DNA of 64,000 bases from Microbacterium invictum (lineage in GTDB: Bacteria > Actinomycetota > Actinomycetes > Actinomycetales > Microbacteriaceae). Positions within the stretch are counted from its first letter, which is position 1, and each line of letters begins with the position of its first letter. The notes under the pieces were generated by a model. The model made no database searches. It was not told the origin of the DNA and saw only the letters and a list, made by a program, of their open reading frames with translations. A program made the position numbers and the translations under genes. Below, in pieces: positions 1 through 12,671 of the stretch. Location of the stretch: positions 1,984,001 through 2,048,000 of the forward strand of contig NZ_CP139779.1 of NCBI RefSeq assembly GCF_034421375.1, written 5' to 3'.

Positions 1-149
1 GGCCTCGACCGTCCGCAGGGCGAAGGTGCGAACCCCTGCCGCGGTGTCGTCGAGACCCCAGTCGGCGAGCAGATGCGCATGCGGATCGATGCCCACGCAG
101 AGAGGGCCGTGGTCGTCGAGGGCGGCCCGCAGGCGTTCGGCGAAACCGG

Positions 150-153
<4 letters not shown>
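1..153 (-). CDS. pyrF: Orotidine 5'-phosphate decarboxylase, N-terminal part
   Basis: Only the first 51 codons are inside the window; the gene runs off its left edge. The start is a GTG that overlaps the carB stop (GTGA), typical of translational coupling. The visible residues include LCVGIDPH, the first active-site strand of type 2 (PyrF/Rv1385-like) OMP decarboxylases. The enzyme converts OMP to UMP, the last step of the pathway encoded by this operon. The call rests on this motif and on position downstream of carB, as in mycobacteria; the remainder cannot be checked. Confidence 0.85.
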
Positions 154-3436
<3,283 letters not shown>

Positions 3437-3437
<1 letters not shown>

Positions 3438-4648
3438 CAGTCGTTGCTCTCCTGGGCGTTCGCGGTGCCGGGCTGGGTGTCTCGGTGCTCGCGCACCATG
3501 TCACGGAACCGGTCGAACAGGTAGTTGGCGTCGTGCGGGCCTGCGGCCGCCTCGGGGTGGTACTGCACCGAGAAGGCGGGGATGTCGAGGGCGCGGAGCC
3601 CCTCCACCACGCGGTCGTTGAGTCCGATGTGGCTGACCTCGACCCGGCCGTAGCCCTGCGGGCTGTCGAAGGGGCCGTCGAGGGGCGCCTCGACGGCGAA
3701 GCCGTGGTTGTGGGCGGTGATCTCCACGCGGCCGGTGACCTTGTCGAGCACCGGCTGGTTGATGCCGCGGTGACCGAAGGGCAGCTTGTAGGTGCCGAGA
3801 CCGAGGGCGCGACCCAGCAGCTGGTTGCCGAAGCAGATGCCGAAGAACGGCAGCCGGTCATCGAGCACCGCACGCAGCAGCTCGATGTGGTCTGCCGATG
3901 CGGCGGGGTCTCCGGGTCCGTTGGAGTAGAACACCGCCACCGGGTCGATCGCGCGGATGTCGTCGATCGTGGCGTTCTGCGGCAGGACGTGCACCTCGAA
4001 GCCGCGGTCGGCGAGGTTCTCGATGGTCGCCTGCTTGACGCCGAGATCGAGCACCGCGAGGTTGCCGAGACGCTCGCCCCGGGCGGGGGTGACCTCCGCG
4101 ACCGCCACCGACACCGTGGAGGAGAGGTTCTGCCCCGTCATCTCCGGCGCCTCGCGCACGACGCGCAGCTGCGCGTCGGGATCGAGAGCCGCCGCCTCGC
4201 CCGAGAAGATCCCGCCGCGCATGCTGCCGGCCGAGCGGATGTGGCGGGTCACCGCCCGAGTGTCGATCCCGCTGATCCCGACGATGCCGTCCGTGGCGAG
4301 GGCATCGTCGAGCGACCGCTCCGAGCGCCAATTCGACACGACGCGGGCAGGGTCTCGGACGATGTAGCCGGCCACCCAGATGCGACGTGACTCGACGTCC
4401 TCGGAGTTCATTCCGGTGTTGCCGATGTGCGGTGCGGTCTGCAGCACGATCTGACCCGCGTACGACGGATCGGTCAGGGTCTCCTGGTAGCCGGTCATAC
4501 CGGTCGAGAAGACGACCTCGCCGAGGGTCGTGCCGCGCGCACCGTAGGCGCGGCCGGCGTGGCGGGTGCCGTCCTCCAGGACGAGGACGGCGGGGTCGGT
4601 GGCGAGGAGCCCTGTGGTGGGGAGCACTGTGGTGGGGAGCCGGGTCAT
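3437..4648 (-). CDS. carA: Carbamoyl-phosphate synthase small (glutaminase) subunit
   Basis: This 403-aa glutaminase subunit hydrolyses glutamine and passes ammonia to CarB. The N-terminal CPSase domain starts around residue 10 (AVLVLEDGT, then [12 protein letters not shown]). The C-terminal class I glutamine amidotransferase has the nucleophile Cys in FGICFGN and the His/Glu pair in YHPEA. I chose the ATG that overlaps the upstream gene's stop (ATGA); a longer open frame reaches 4762 but its extension reads through the neighbour and is arginine-rich shadow sequence. Confidence 0.97.
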
Positions 4649-5148
4649 GCGTCGTCTCCAGTCTGGGGAACGAGGGGGCGGATGGCGGTCGCGAGAGCCT
4701 GCGCGGAGGCTTCCTGCGGCCGGAAGAACGAGTCCACGGGGGTGCCGTCGTCGAGCCGCCACACCAGGCGGGTGAGGCCGCCGGACTCCACGACACGGTC
4801 GATGGCGACGGTGGCCTGGTCGACGGCGGCGAGGCGGGCCGTGGGGAGGAAGAGCAGGGGCGCGCCGTCGAGGTCGACCGCGACGCCACCATCGGTGACG
4901 GTGACCTCGCCGCGGGCCCGGAACCCCAGATGTCGGATCGCGAGGCGCTCGAGCGGTTCGTCGTGGCGGGTGGTGGCGACGTAGAGCACGCCGAAACGGG
5001 CGAGCTCGGCGGAGCCGGCGGGGGGCGCGCCCACGGGCGCGGCCAGGCCCGCGTCACGACGGGATCGTCGGCGCCACGCCCAGACGAGGAGGACGAGCAC
5101 GACGACGACCCCGGCGAGGGTGACGATGAGGGCACCCTCGCGGGTCAT
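4645..5148 (-). CDS. Small membrane protein of the pyr operon, unknown role
   Basis: A 167-aa protein with one clear N-terminal membrane helix (residues ~7-25, [19 protein letters not shown]) followed by an Arg-rich stop-transfer stretch and a soluble domain of about 120 residues rich in beta-type sequence. Its start overlaps the pyrC stop and its stop overlaps the carA start, so it is firmly embedded in the operon. Mycobacteria carry a comparable membrane-protein gene (Rv1382) in the same slot between pyrC and carA. The soluble part could be a PH-like domain, but no catalytic residues are evident and I assign no function. Confidence 0.85.
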   Translation of the reverse strand: MTREGALIVTLAGVVVVLVLLVWAWRRRSRRDAGLAAPVGAPPAGSAELARFGVLYVATTRHDEPLERLAIRHLGFRARGEVTVTDGGVAVDLDGAPLLFLPTARLAAVDQATVAIDRVVESGGLTRLVWRLDDGTPVDSFFRPQEASAQALATAIRPLVPQTGDDA

Positions 5149-6476
5149 GCGTGCACCCCCGGCGTCTCGAGTACGTCGCCGTCGGCGACGGTGACCGTCC
5201 CGCGGTGGAGGGTCCAGCGGACCTCCCCCGGCAGGTCGCGGCCGAGGTACGGGGAGTTCTCACTACGCCCTCGCAGATCCGCCGTCGTGAACGGTCGGGG
5301 GGCGGCGGGGTCATACAGGGTCAGCGACGCCGGCTGCCCGGCGTCGAGCGGCGTGCCGGCGGCGTCGAGCCGACCGATGCGCGCGGGAGCCTCGGACATC
5401 ACCCGCGCGACGTCGGCCCAGCCCAGCATCCCGGTCTCCACCATCGCCTCGTGGACGACGCGGAGGGCGCTCTCGAGGCCCACCATGCCGTTGGCGGCGG
5501 CCTGCCATTCGCAGGCCTTGGCCTCGGCGGGGTGCGGGGCGTGGTCGGTCGCGACGATGTCGATCGTGCCGTCGGCAAGACCCTCCCGCACGGCCCGCAC
5601 GTCCTCGTCGCGGCGCAGCGGCGGGTTGACCTTGAAGCGGGCGTCGTAGCCGCGGACGAGCTCGTCGGTGAGCAGCAGGTGGTGCGGGGTGACCTCGGCG
5701 GTCACCGCCACTCCGCGGCGCTTGGCCCACCGGATGATGTCCACCGATCCGGCGGTGGAGAGGTGGCAGACGTGCAGGCGCGAACCGACGTGCTCCGCAA
5801 GGAGGACGTCGCGGGCGATGATCGACTCCTCCGCCACCGCCGGCCAGCCGGCGAGGCCGAGCTCGGCCGAGACCGCCCCCTCGTTCATCTGCGCGCCCTC
5901 GGTGAGCCGCGGGTCCTGCGCGTGCTGGGCGATGACGCCGTCGAACGCTTTGACGTACTCCAGGGCCCGGCGCATGATCAGCGGGTCCCAGACGCAGAAC
6001 CCGTCGTCGCTGAAGACGCGCACACGCGCGCGGGAGTGCGCCATCGCACCGAGTTCGGCGAGCCTCTCGCCGCGCTGCCCTACCGTGACCGCGCCGATCG
6101 GCTGCACGGCGACGTAGCCGGCGGCCTCGCCGAGTGCCAGCTCCTGCTCGACGACCCCGGCCGTGTCGGCCACGGGCGAGGTGTTCGGCATCGCGAAGAC
6201 CGTCGTGTATCCGCCGGCGGCGGCCGCCCGCGAGCCGGTGAGGACCGTCTCGGCGTGCTCGAACCCGGGTTCGCGCAGGTGGGTGTGCAGATCGACCAGG
6301 CCGGGGAGGGCGATGAGGCCGTCGGCGTCGATCGCGGTGGCACCCGCGCGGCTGAGGCCCGAACCGACCTCGGCGATCCGTCCGTCCTCGATGAGGATGT
6401 CGACGCGTTCACCGGCCAGCGGCGCGGCGCCGCGGATCAGGAGGGGGGCCGGGGTGGCGGAGTGAGAGGCGCTCAT
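5145..6476 (-). CDS. pyrC: Dihydroorotase
   Basis: This 443-aa amidohydrolase cyclises carbamoyl aspartate to dihydroorotate, step three of UMP synthesis. The metal-binding HxH is in [10 protein letters not shown] near residue 60, and the catalytic Asp is in [10 protein letters not shown] near residue 315; length fits class I dihydroorotases. The chosen ATG overlaps the pyrB stop by four bases (ATGA). A longer frame runs to 7085 but that part is a shadow of pyrB. Confidence 0.97.
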   Translation of the reverse strand: MSASHSATPAPLLIRGAAPLAGERVDILIEDGRIAEVGSGLSRAGATAIDADGLIALPGLVDLHTHLREPGFEHAETVLTGSRAAAAGGYTTVFAMPNTSPVADTAGVVEQELALGEAAGYVAVQPIGAVTVGQRGERLAELGAMAHSRARVRVFSDDGFCVWDPLIMRRALEYVKAFDGVIAQHAQDPRLTEGAQMNEGAVSAELGLAGWPAVAEESIIARDVLLAEHVGSRLHVCHLSTAGSVDIIRWAKRRGVAVTAEVTPHHLLLTDELVRGYDARFKVNPPLRRDEDVRAVREGLADGTIDIVATDHAPHPAEAKACEWQAAANGMVGLESALRVVHEAMVETGMLGWADVARVMSEAPARIGRLDAAGTPLDAGQPASLTLYDPAAPRPFTTADLRGRSENSPYLGRDLPGEVRWTLHRGTVTVADGDVLETPGVHA

Positions 6477-7438
6477 CGTCCGTCCTCTCTCTCGTCGTCG
6501 CGCTCGCCGGCCAGCAGGAGGTACAGCACGGCCATCCGCACGGAGACACCGTTGGTCACCTGCTCGAGCACCGTCGACCGCTCGGAATCCGCGGCTTCGG
6601 CGGCGATCTCCAGCCCTCTGTTCATCGGGCCCGGGTGCAACACCATCGTATCGGGAGGAAGGGCGGCGACCCGTTGCCGCGACAGCCCCCACACCCGCGC
6701 GTACTCGCGCTCGGTGGGGAAGTAGGCCGCCCTCATCCGCTCCAGCTGGATCCGCAGCATCATCACCGCGTCGGGACCCTCGGCGATCGCCCGGTCGAGG
6801 TCGTAGTCGACCCTGACCGGCCAGTCCGAGACATCCTGCGGGATCAGCGTCGGCGGGGCGACGAGGGTGACCTCCGCGCCGAGCGCGGTGAGCAGCCAGA
6901 CGTTGGAGCGGGCGACCCGCGAGTGGAGGATGTCGCCGACGATCGTCACGCGGATGGCGTCGAGGCCGCGGCCGCGGCTGGCGTCGCCGAAGCGGCGTTT
7001 GCGGATCGTGAAGGCGTCCAGGAGCGCCTGCGTGGGATGCTCGTGGGTGCCGTCGCCGGCGTTGACCACGCCGGCGGTGATCCACCCGCTCGTCGCGAGC
7101 GTGCGCGGAGCGCCCGAGGCGCCGTGACGGATGACGACAGCATCGGCGCCCATCGCCTGCAGCGTCTGGGCGGTGTCCTGCAGCGACTCGCCCTTCGAGA
7201 CGCTCGAGCCCTTGGCCGAGAAGTTGATGACGTCGGCCGACAGGCGCTTGGCTGCCGCCTCGAACGAGATGCGGGTGCGCGTGGAGTCCTCGAAGAAGAG
7301 GTTCACCACCGTCTTGCCGCGGAGGGTCGGGAGCTTCTTGACCTCGCGTCGCTGGGTGTCGGCCATGTCCTCGGCGACGTCCAGGATGCCGACGGCGGTC
7401 TGGCGGTCGAGGGTCTTGGTGTCGAGCAGGTGCCTCAC
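6473..7438 (-). CDS. pyrB: Aspartate carbamoyltransferase catalytic chain
   Basis: This 321-aa protein joins carbamoyl phosphate to aspartate, the committed pyrimidine step. The carbamoyl-phosphate loop reads FFEDSTRTR near residue 50; [10 protein letters not shown] near 133 and HPGPMNRG near 265 are family signatures. No pyrI regulatory-chain gene follows, consistent with actinobacteria, where control is exerted by PyrR. Start and stop overlap pyrR and pyrC by four bases each. Confidence 0.98.
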   Translation of the reverse strand: MRHLLDTKTLDRQTAVGILDVAEDMADTQRREVKKLPTLRGKTVVNLFFEDSTRTRISFEAAAKRLSADVINFSAKGSSVSKGESLQDTAQTLQAMGADAVVIRHGASGAPRTLATSGWITAGVVNAGDGTHEHPTQALLDAFTIRKRRFGDASRGRGLDAIRVTIVGDILHSRVARSNVWLLTALGAEVTLVAPPTLIPQDVSDWPVRVDYDLDRAIAEGPDAVMMLRIQLERMRAAYFPTEREYARVWGLSRQRVAALPPDTMVLHPGPMNRGLEIAAEAADSERSTVLEQVTNGVSVRMAVLYLLLAGERDDEREDGR

Positions 7439-7974
7439 GATGCGCCCCCCTCGATCGAGACGGAGTCCTCGCCGTCGATCTCGCGGAGGCGCACGTTCAC
7501 CCGCTCCTCTCGCGCGCTCGGCAGGTTCTTGCCGACGAAGTCGGGCCGGATCGGCAGCTCGCGGTGCCCGCGGTCGACGAGCGCCGCCAGACGCACCGCA
7601 GCGGGTCGCCCGATGTCCTGGAGCGCGTCGAGGGCGGCGCGGATGCTGCGGCCCGAGAAGAGCACGTCATCGACCAGGACGACCACGGCGCCGTCGATGC
7701 CGCCCGGCGGGATCTGCGTGGGGTGGGGCGCGCGCGTGGGATGGCGATGCAGGTCGTCGCGGTACATCGTGACATCCAGCGCTCCGATGGGGACGGAGAC
7801 GCCGCCGAACTCGGTGACGAACGCTCCGATGCGCTCGGCGAGGGGGACGCCGCGTGTGGGGATGCCCAGGATCACGAGACCGTCCGGCCCCTTGTTGGAC
7901 TCGAGGATCTCGTGAGAGATCCTCGTCAATGCCCGAGTGATGTCGGCGTCGTGCAGAACGGTGCGCACGGTCAT
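7435..7974 (-). CDS. pyrR: Bifunctional PyrR: pyr RNA-binding regulator / uracil phosphoribosyltransferase
   Basis: This 179-aa protein has the PRPP-binding signature [12 protein letters not shown] near residue 95 and the PyrR-type N-terminus with ESNKG near residue 23. The family binds a conserved RNA stem-loop in pyr mRNA when UMP is abundant and can also make UMP from uracil and PRPP. The ATG at 7974 is preceded by the Shine-Dalgarno region GGAGAAGGGAG; an upstream in-frame ATG at 7998 would swallow that ribosome site and add only Arg-rich residues. It is the first gene of the operon, directly behind the predicted PyrR-binding loop. Confidence 0.96.
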   Translation of the reverse strand: MTVRTVLHDADITRALTRISHEILESNKGPDGLVILGIPTRGVPLAERIGAFVTEFGGVSVPIGALDVTMYRDDLHRHPTRAPHPTQIPPGGIDGAVVVLVDDVLFSGRSIRAALDALQDIGRPAAVRLAALVDRGHRELPIRPDFVGKNLPSAREERVNVRLREIDGEDSVSIEGGAS

Positions 7975-7989
7975 CCGCCGCTCCCTTCT

Positions 7990-8005
7990 CCGCCTCACGG
8001 GACGG
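7990..8005 (-). promoter_or_regulatory. Predicted PyrR-binding RNA loop in the pyrR leader
   Basis: Read on the minus strand the leader contains CCGTCCCGTGAGGCGG. It matches the core of the known PyrR-binding consensus (UCC, any, G, any, GAGG, pyrimidine) and folds as CCG-(bulged U)-CC / GG-CGG around a short loop. Its 3' arm runs directly into the Shine-Dalgarno GGAGAAGGGAG, and no terminator/antiterminator is visible. This fits PyrR-dependent translational repression, as established for mycobacteria. A possible -10 (TAGGGT) lies at 8034-8039. The motif is seen; the mechanism is inferred. Confidence 0.65.
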
Positions 8006-8094
8006 ATTTAAAGGTTGCCGGTTACCACCCCTCACCCTACCGGACCCGCCCCGGTTCCCCCGCGCGCCCCACCCCCGCTCCCCCGACCAACGCC

Positions 8095-8154
8095 CGTTCA
8101 TCCGTCGGAGATGTACACGTCAGGGCCCTTCTGGCGTACATCTGCGACGAACGA
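8095..8154. repeat. Palindromic intergenic repeat, copy A
   Basis: A ~60-base imperfect palindrome. The right arm GTACATCTGCGACGAACG pairs with the left arm around CGTCGGAGATGTAC; the left arm carries a few extra bases. It lies just downstream of the DUF559-like gene and shares both arm sequences with copies B and C upstream of that gene. Confidence 0.7.
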
Positions 8155-8199
8155 AGAGCGGACGCGACGCGCTGCGCCCCGCCTGCGGACGGCCGATCG

Positions 8200-9144
8200 T
8201 CAGCGGCGCGTGCTCAACGCGACGCGGACGCGGTCGACGTACTGCAGCGGGTATCGGAAGAGCTGATCGCGGGCGACCCGGATGACCCGCCACCCCGCAT
8301 CCATGAGCCGCTCGTGCTTCTCGAGGTCGCGCTGCCACTGCGCGGCGTCGGTCCGGTGCTGGTCGCCCTCGTATTCAATGGCGATCCGCAGCTCCGGGTA
8401 CGCCAGGTCGACGCATCCGAGGAACTCTCCCGCAGCGCCGTAGACGTCATGGTCGGTCACCGGCTCGGGAAGACCGGCGTCGACGAGCAGAAGCCGCGCC
8501 CAGGTCTCGGTGCGCGACGCGACCCCGGGACGGATGCGCTCGAGCGCCGCGCGAAGCGCCTCGGCACCGATCCGGCGGCCGATGGTGACGGCGCGACGGA
8601 GTTCGTCGAGGTCCCCCAAGGCGGGACGGATGACATATCCGAAGGGCCCGGCCACACGCGGAGATCGCACGATCGCATCGCCGATCGCGACCAGGTCGTA
8701 CCCGGTGATCATAGGGGCGAGCATCGCCCAGGTCGTCGCCGGATCGGACACGGGCACCCCGAACAGCGGATGCCGCACGATCCGGACGAGGTCGGGGCGG
8801 ACGTGGTGCCCAACGGTGCCGGCAGCCCGAGGTGCGCGGCCCGGCGTGCTGACATGAACGCGCGTGTCGGAGAGATTCGGAAGCGGCAGATCCCACAGGA
8901 GCGCCGCCGTGGTGTGGCTGAAGCAGCCGCCGTCGTTCATCCGCACGCTGAACCGCAGGGCTGCCTCGATGATCGCGGCGCGCTCGCGCGCGAACGGATG
9001 CGCCGCGGCATCGTGCGCACGGGGTGCGGCCCTGACTCCGTAGAACGGCCTTTCGAGCTCCGCTCGGTCTACGCGGCGGCGCGACATCCCTCGCGTCCGC
9101 GCGTCGGCCACGGTGAAGGCCCCTCGCTGCGCGCCTGCATTCAT
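8200..9144 (-). CDS. AbiEi-like N-terminus plus DUF559/VSR-type endonuclease-like domain
   Basis: This 314-aa protein has an N-terminal region (residues ~1-110) resembling the winged-helix/AbiEi-like domains of actinobacterial antitoxin-like proteins. Its C-terminal ~90 residues are DUF559/very-short-patch-repair-like: CVDLAYPELRIAIEYEG, DQHR, then RDLEKHERLMDAGWRVIRV, including the D...ExE-type nuclease residues. Such proteins are common, poorly characterised accessory genes in actinobacteria; target and partner are unknown. The ATG at 9144 was chosen because the upstream frame passes through repeat B. The gene is monocistronic and surrounded by palindromic repeats. Confidence 0.75.
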   Translation of the reverse strand: MNAGAQRGAFTVADARTRGMSRRRVDRAELERPFYGVRAAPRAHDAAAHPFARERAAIIEAALRFSVRMNDGGCFSHTTAALLWDLPLPNLSDTRVHVSTPGRAPRAAGTVGHHVRPDLVRIVRHPLFGVPVSDPATTWAMLAPMITGYDLVAIGDAIVRSPRVAGPFGYVIRPALGDLDELRRAVTIGRRIGAEALRAALERIRPGVASRTETWARLLLVDAGLPEPVTDHDVYGAAGEFLGCVDLAYPELRIAIEYEGDQHRTDAAQWQRDLEKHERLMDAGWRVIRVARDQLFRYPLQYVDRVRVALSTRR

Positions 9145-9197
9145 CCGACCAGGGTGCCCCGCGCGCCATCCGTCCCTCTGCCGTTGTCCACAGCCAT

Positions 9198-9259
9198 GCT
9201 TCATCCGTCGAAGATGAACGGGAAAGCCCCTTCGCGACGTACATCTTCGACGGATGAGC
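9198..9259. repeat. Palindromic intergenic repeat, copy B
   Basis: The arms TCATCCGTCGAAGATG (left) and CATCTTCGACGGATGA (right) are perfectly complementary over 16 bases around a ~25-base loop. The half-site is the same as in copies A and C (CGTCGNAGATGTACG), with TCATC replacing TTCGTT in the outer arm. Confidence 0.75.
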
Positions 9260-9406
9260 GGCGGGGGCGTGGGGGCGTGGGGGGTGGCGCCGTCCACGCC
9301 GACGGCCCGGCTGCGCGGCGGGGCGTGCGTCAGAGGGCGTCGTCGCGCGGCGGCGGGCGCGGGGGGACGCGCGACGGAGCGATTGCCCGGCTGTCGTTCA
9401 CGAGCA

Positions 9407-9468
9407 ATTCGTTCGTCGCAGATGTACGCGTTTTCGCGGCTGTGGCGTACATCTTCGACGAACGAACG
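9407..9468. repeat. Palindromic intergenic repeat, copy C
   Basis: The best-paired copy. Left arm GTTCGTCGCAGATGTACGC and right arm GCGTACATCTTCGACGAAC form a stem of about 19 bp with one mismatch around a 15-base loop. It could act as a hairpin, but no T-run follows. Confidence 0.75.
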
Positions 9469-9565
9469 GATGGCGAAGGTGTGCCGGCGCGCGAGGCCAG
9501 GGCAGCGAGGCGAGGGCGCCGAGCCGACGGCGCCGGGGTCAGGCGCCGAGCCGTCGGCGGCGGGG

Positions 9566-11137
9566 TCAGGCGGCGGGCGCCTCGGCGCGGTCAGCCGACT
9601 CCTCGGCCTGGCTGGCGCGGATCGGGTGTCCCTGCGAGGTCAGGCACTTCCCCGACGTGAGGTCCCACTTCCAGTCGTGGAGGCTGCAGGTGAGCACGCC
9701 GTCCTCGACCTTGCCCGTTTTCGACAGATCGGCGCGCAGGTGCGGGCACCTGCGCTGCACGACCCAGTCGGCGAGTCGGATGTCTTCGGAGACATCCGAC
9801 TGCTCGGCGTACCAGTTCTCCACGTACTCGATCCGGTCCCGCGACAGGCACTTCAGGAACGTCGTGAGGAACTCGTTGAACTTGCCCGACCGGCCGACCT
9901 CGAACTGCATCGACAGGAAGATCGAGTTCGACCAGTCGATCTCGTGGTCGCGGATGTTCGTCGAGACGAGATCGGCGGGGATGGTGTACCAGTAGATGCA
10001 CTCCTCGCCGTCGTACGCCCGCACCTTCGCGCGCGGGAAGTCGACGACCATGTCGAGGTCGCCGATGCGGAAGCGCACATTCCCGCCGACACCGTTCCGG
10101 ATGGTCCGCGCGCGGCGCAGCAGAGGCTCCCACCACTCCTTGATGGCCGCGAGCATCTCGTCCGGCGCGAGCACGGGCGCGCGGGTGGCCTCCTCCGCGG
10201 CGATCTCGGCCTGCCGCGCGTCGCGCTGCTCGGCGAGGTAGGCCCACTTGTCGTCGAAGACGCGGTCGATCTCGGTCTCGGTGTACAGCGTCTGCGTGAC
10301 CGAGAGCGCCCCGTCGTTCATCTCCACGACGGTCCCGGGGACGAACTCGTAGCCCTTCTGGTCGGGGCGCACCTCGGCCATGTGCCGCAAGAACTCCCTC
10401 TGGTCGGTGAAGATGGCGTCGCCGTCCAGCCCCTGCCCGTTGAACTTGAAGAGCGCCTCGCGGAGGAACATCGGCGGACCCGCCATCGGGAACACGTGCT
10501 CGGCGTCGACCTTCTCGATGTAGTACATCGCGCGCTTGTTCTGGGCGTCGCGCTTCAGTCGAGCGAAATTCTGCTTGGCGTCCTGGGGAAGGTCGTAGAC
10601 CATCGGCCACCAGATCGCTCCCGAGACCTGGGTGAAGTACGCCTCGGGCTTGGAGAACGCCATCAGCTTGTCGAGGTCCAGCGGGTGGGAATCGTTCTGA
10701 TTCAGGATGCTGGCGGTGCCGTCGTCCACTGACAGAGACGAATCCCCGATGGGGCCGTCGCTGGGGGCCCGCAGCGGGGTGACCATCAGCTTCATCGGCC
10801 CGAACTCCAGCGGCACGCCCGCCTGGGTGAAGACGATGTTGTCGTAGCCCAGGCGCCGCAGGTCTTGCTCGAGGTCGTCGGTGGGGTACTCCGGGAGGAG
10901 CACGCGGATGTCCTTCGGCACGTACCGCTCGAGCAGCGCGGGGTCGAAGTGGTCGCGGTGCCGGTGGGAGATGTAGAGGAAGTCGGCCTTGCCGAAGCGC
11001 TCCCAGTCCAATCCCCGGTTGTCGGGGAAGGGGAACCACGAGCCGAAGAAGGTCGGTCCCATGACGGGGTCGCAGAGGATGCTGCCACCGCGCGTCTCGA
11101 TGAACATCCCCGCGTGGCCCAGGCCCGTGATCCGCAT
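9566..11137 (-). CDS. Metallo-beta-lactamase-fold hydrolase fused to a Rieske [2Fe-2S] domain
   Basis: This 523-aa protein begins with an MBL-fold domain (residues ~1-250) with the metal motif SHRHRDHFD near residue 57. It ends with a Rieske domain (from ~440) with the cluster ligands CPH and, further on, CSLHDW. A middle segment is all-helical/beta and conserved-looking. The same combination occurs in UlaG-like and CMP-Neu5Ac-hydroxylase-like proteins, so an iron-dependent hydrolase or oxygenase is possible; the substrate is unknown. The ATG at 11137 follows a strong Shine-Dalgarno (GGAGGAG), so the longer frame is rejected. It lies downstream of guanine deaminase in the same direction. Confidence 0.8.
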   Translation of the reverse strand: MRITGLGHAGMFIETRGGSILCDPVMGPTFFGSWFPFPDNRGLDWERFGKADFLYISHRHRDHFDPALLERYVPKDIRVLLPEYPTDDLEQDLRRLGYDNIVFTQAGVPLEFGPMKLMVTPLRAPSDGPIGDSSLSVDDGTASILNQNDSHPLDLDKLMAFSKPEAYFTQVSGAIWWPMVYDLPQDAKQNFARLKRDAQNKRAMYYIEKVDAEHVFPMAGPPMFLREALFKFNGQGLDGDAIFTDQREFLRHMAEVRPDQKGYEFVPGTVVEMNDGALSVTQTLYTETEIDRVFDDKWAYLAEQRDARQAEIAAEEATRAPVLAPDEMLAAIKEWWEPLLRRARTIRNGVGGNVRFRIGDLDMVVDFPRAKVRAYDGEECIYWYTIPADLVSTNIRDHEIDWSNSIFLSMQFEVGRSGKFNEFLTTFLKCLSRDRIEYVENWYAEQSDVSEDIRLADWVVQRRCPHLRADLSKTGKVEDGVLTCSLHDWKWDLTSGKCLTSQGHPIRASQAEESADRAEAPAA

Positions 11138-11216
11138 GCGTCTCCTCCGTTCGAACCGGAGCGATTCTACGCGGGTCGGCTCCGCATCGGCCATGCGTGG
11201 CGAGCCGCGCCGTCCG

Positions 11217-12650
11217 TCACTGCGCGGCCGGACCGCTGTCGGCGGCGTCCCCGACGGTGTCGCGGGAGTAGGCACGATCGCCCATCACCCAGGTTTCGGC
11301 GACGGCGCGGTCATCGCCCACCATCATGATCGCGAAGAGCAGCTCGGCGGCCTCCTCGAGTGTCGCCGGTGCACCGCCGCCGGGGGCGAGGTCGGTGCGC
11401 CACGTCACCGCCGGCGGCCCGCCCCGTGCGTCGAGCACCACGAAATCGGCCTCCTTGCCGACGTCGAAGCTCCCGACCTTGTCCTCCAGCCGCAGCGCCT
11501 CGGCTCCCCCGAGGGTGATCGCATAGAAGGCGCGGTACGGCGACAGCCTGTTGCGCTCCGCCTCGGCGGCATCCTTCTTCGAGGGATCGACGCTGCCGTC
11601 CAGCAGGGTGTTGTTGAGCATCCCGACCTTGTAGGCGTCTTCCAGCACGCTCAGCATGCTGAAGCGGTTGCCTCCGCCCACGTCGCTGCCGAAGGTGAGC
11701 CGGACCCGCTGATCCGGGTCGGTGGCGCGTCCGAGCCGGAACAGCCCGCTGCCGAGGAACAGGTTCGAGCACGGGCAGAAGGTGACCGCGGCACCGGCCG
11801 CGGACAGTCGCCGGAACTCGTCGTCCGTGAGCCAGACCCCGTGTCCGCCGGTGAACTTCGGACCGACCAGACCGTACTTCTCGTAGACGCCGAGGTAGTC
11901 CGTGCAGTCGTCGTGCAGCGCGAGCACCCCGCGGATCTCGGAGGGGTTCTCCGAGATGTGGGTGTGCACCCAGAGATCGGGGTACTCGGCCTTGAGACGT
12001 CCGCAGGCGGCGAGCAGGGCGTCGCTGGCTCCGTAGGCGAAGCGCGGTGTGATGGCGTACGCGCTCCTGCCGACACCGTGGTACTTCTCGATGAGGAGCC
12101 GGGATGCGGCGACGAACTCGTCCGCGGTCGTGGTGAACCACTCCGGCGCGTTCACATCGATCGCGGTGATCCCCGTGATGATGCGGACGTTGCGACGCGC
12201 GGCCTCTTCGAAGACGACCTCGGTGGTGACGGGCTTGGCCGTGGTGAAGGCCTGACAGGTCGTCGTGCCCGAGGCGAGCAGGGTGTCGAAGAACCGACGG
12301 ACTCCGGCCTCGGCGTAGTCGCGGTCGAAGTAGCGACGCTCCTCGGGGAACACCCACTTCTCCAGCCACGGCAGCAGCTGCTCGCCGTACGACCCGAGGA
12401 TGCGCGTCTGCGGAACGTGGATGTGCCCGTCCACGAAGCCGGGGAGGATGAGCCTGTCGGGGATGCGGGTGACCGGCGCATCCGGATGACGCGCGGCGAC
12501 CTCGTCGCCCGGACCGAAATCCGCGATGATGCCGCGGTCGTCGACGACCAGCATCCCGTCGGAGACGAATCGCGCGGCGGCCTGCTCGTTGCCGACGTGC
12601 CGCCACGGATCATCGACGAAATCGAGGAACGCCCCCCTGATCGCGCGCAT
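11217..12650 (-). CDS. guaD: Guanine deaminase
   Basis: This 477-aa amidohydrolase converts guanine to xanthine and ammonia in purine salvage or catabolism. The zinc ligands are visible: GHIHVPQ near residue 75 (family PGFVDGHIHxPQ), HTHISEN near 232, GGHGVWL near 270 and FGSDVGGG near 320. FCPCSNLFLGSGLF is diagnostic of the GuaD subgroup. The length is typical. It follows nusB on the same strand after a short gap; no other purine genes are nearby. Confidence 0.93.
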   Translation of the reverse strand: MRAIRGAFLDFVDDPWRHVGNEQAAARFVSDGMLVVDDRGIIADFGPGDEVAARHPDAPVTRIPDRLILPGFVDGHIHVPQTRILGSYGEQLLPWLEKWVFPEERRYFDRDYAEAGVRRFFDTLLASGTTTCQAFTTAKPVTTEVVFEEAARRNVRIITGITAIDVNAPEWFTTTADEFVAASRLLIEKYHGVGRSAYAITPRFAYGASDALLAACGRLKAEYPDLWVHTHISENPSEIRGVLALHDDCTDYLGVYEKYGLVGPKFTGGHGVWLTDDEFRRLSAAGAAVTFCPCSNLFLGSGLFRLGRATDPDQRVRLTFGSDVGGGNRFSMLSVLEDAYKVGMLNNTLLDGSVDPSKKDAAEAERNRLSPYRAFYAITLGGAEALRLEDKVGSFDVGKEADFVVLDARGGPPAVTWRTDLAPGGGAPATLEEAAELLFAIMMVGDDRAVAETWVMGDRAYSRDTVGDAADSGPAAQ

Positions 12651-12671
12651 GGCGGTCTTGGTACCCGCTGA

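Larger units (their letters stand above)
9145..9565. other. Gene-free interval with palindromic repeats B and C
   Basis: No credible coding sequence is seen between the DUF559-like gene and the stop of the MBL/Rieske gene. The interval holds two of the three palindromic repeats and a DnaA-box-like nonamer TTGTCCACA at 9184-9192. The remainder is very GC-rich low-complexity sequence. Confidence 0.7.
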
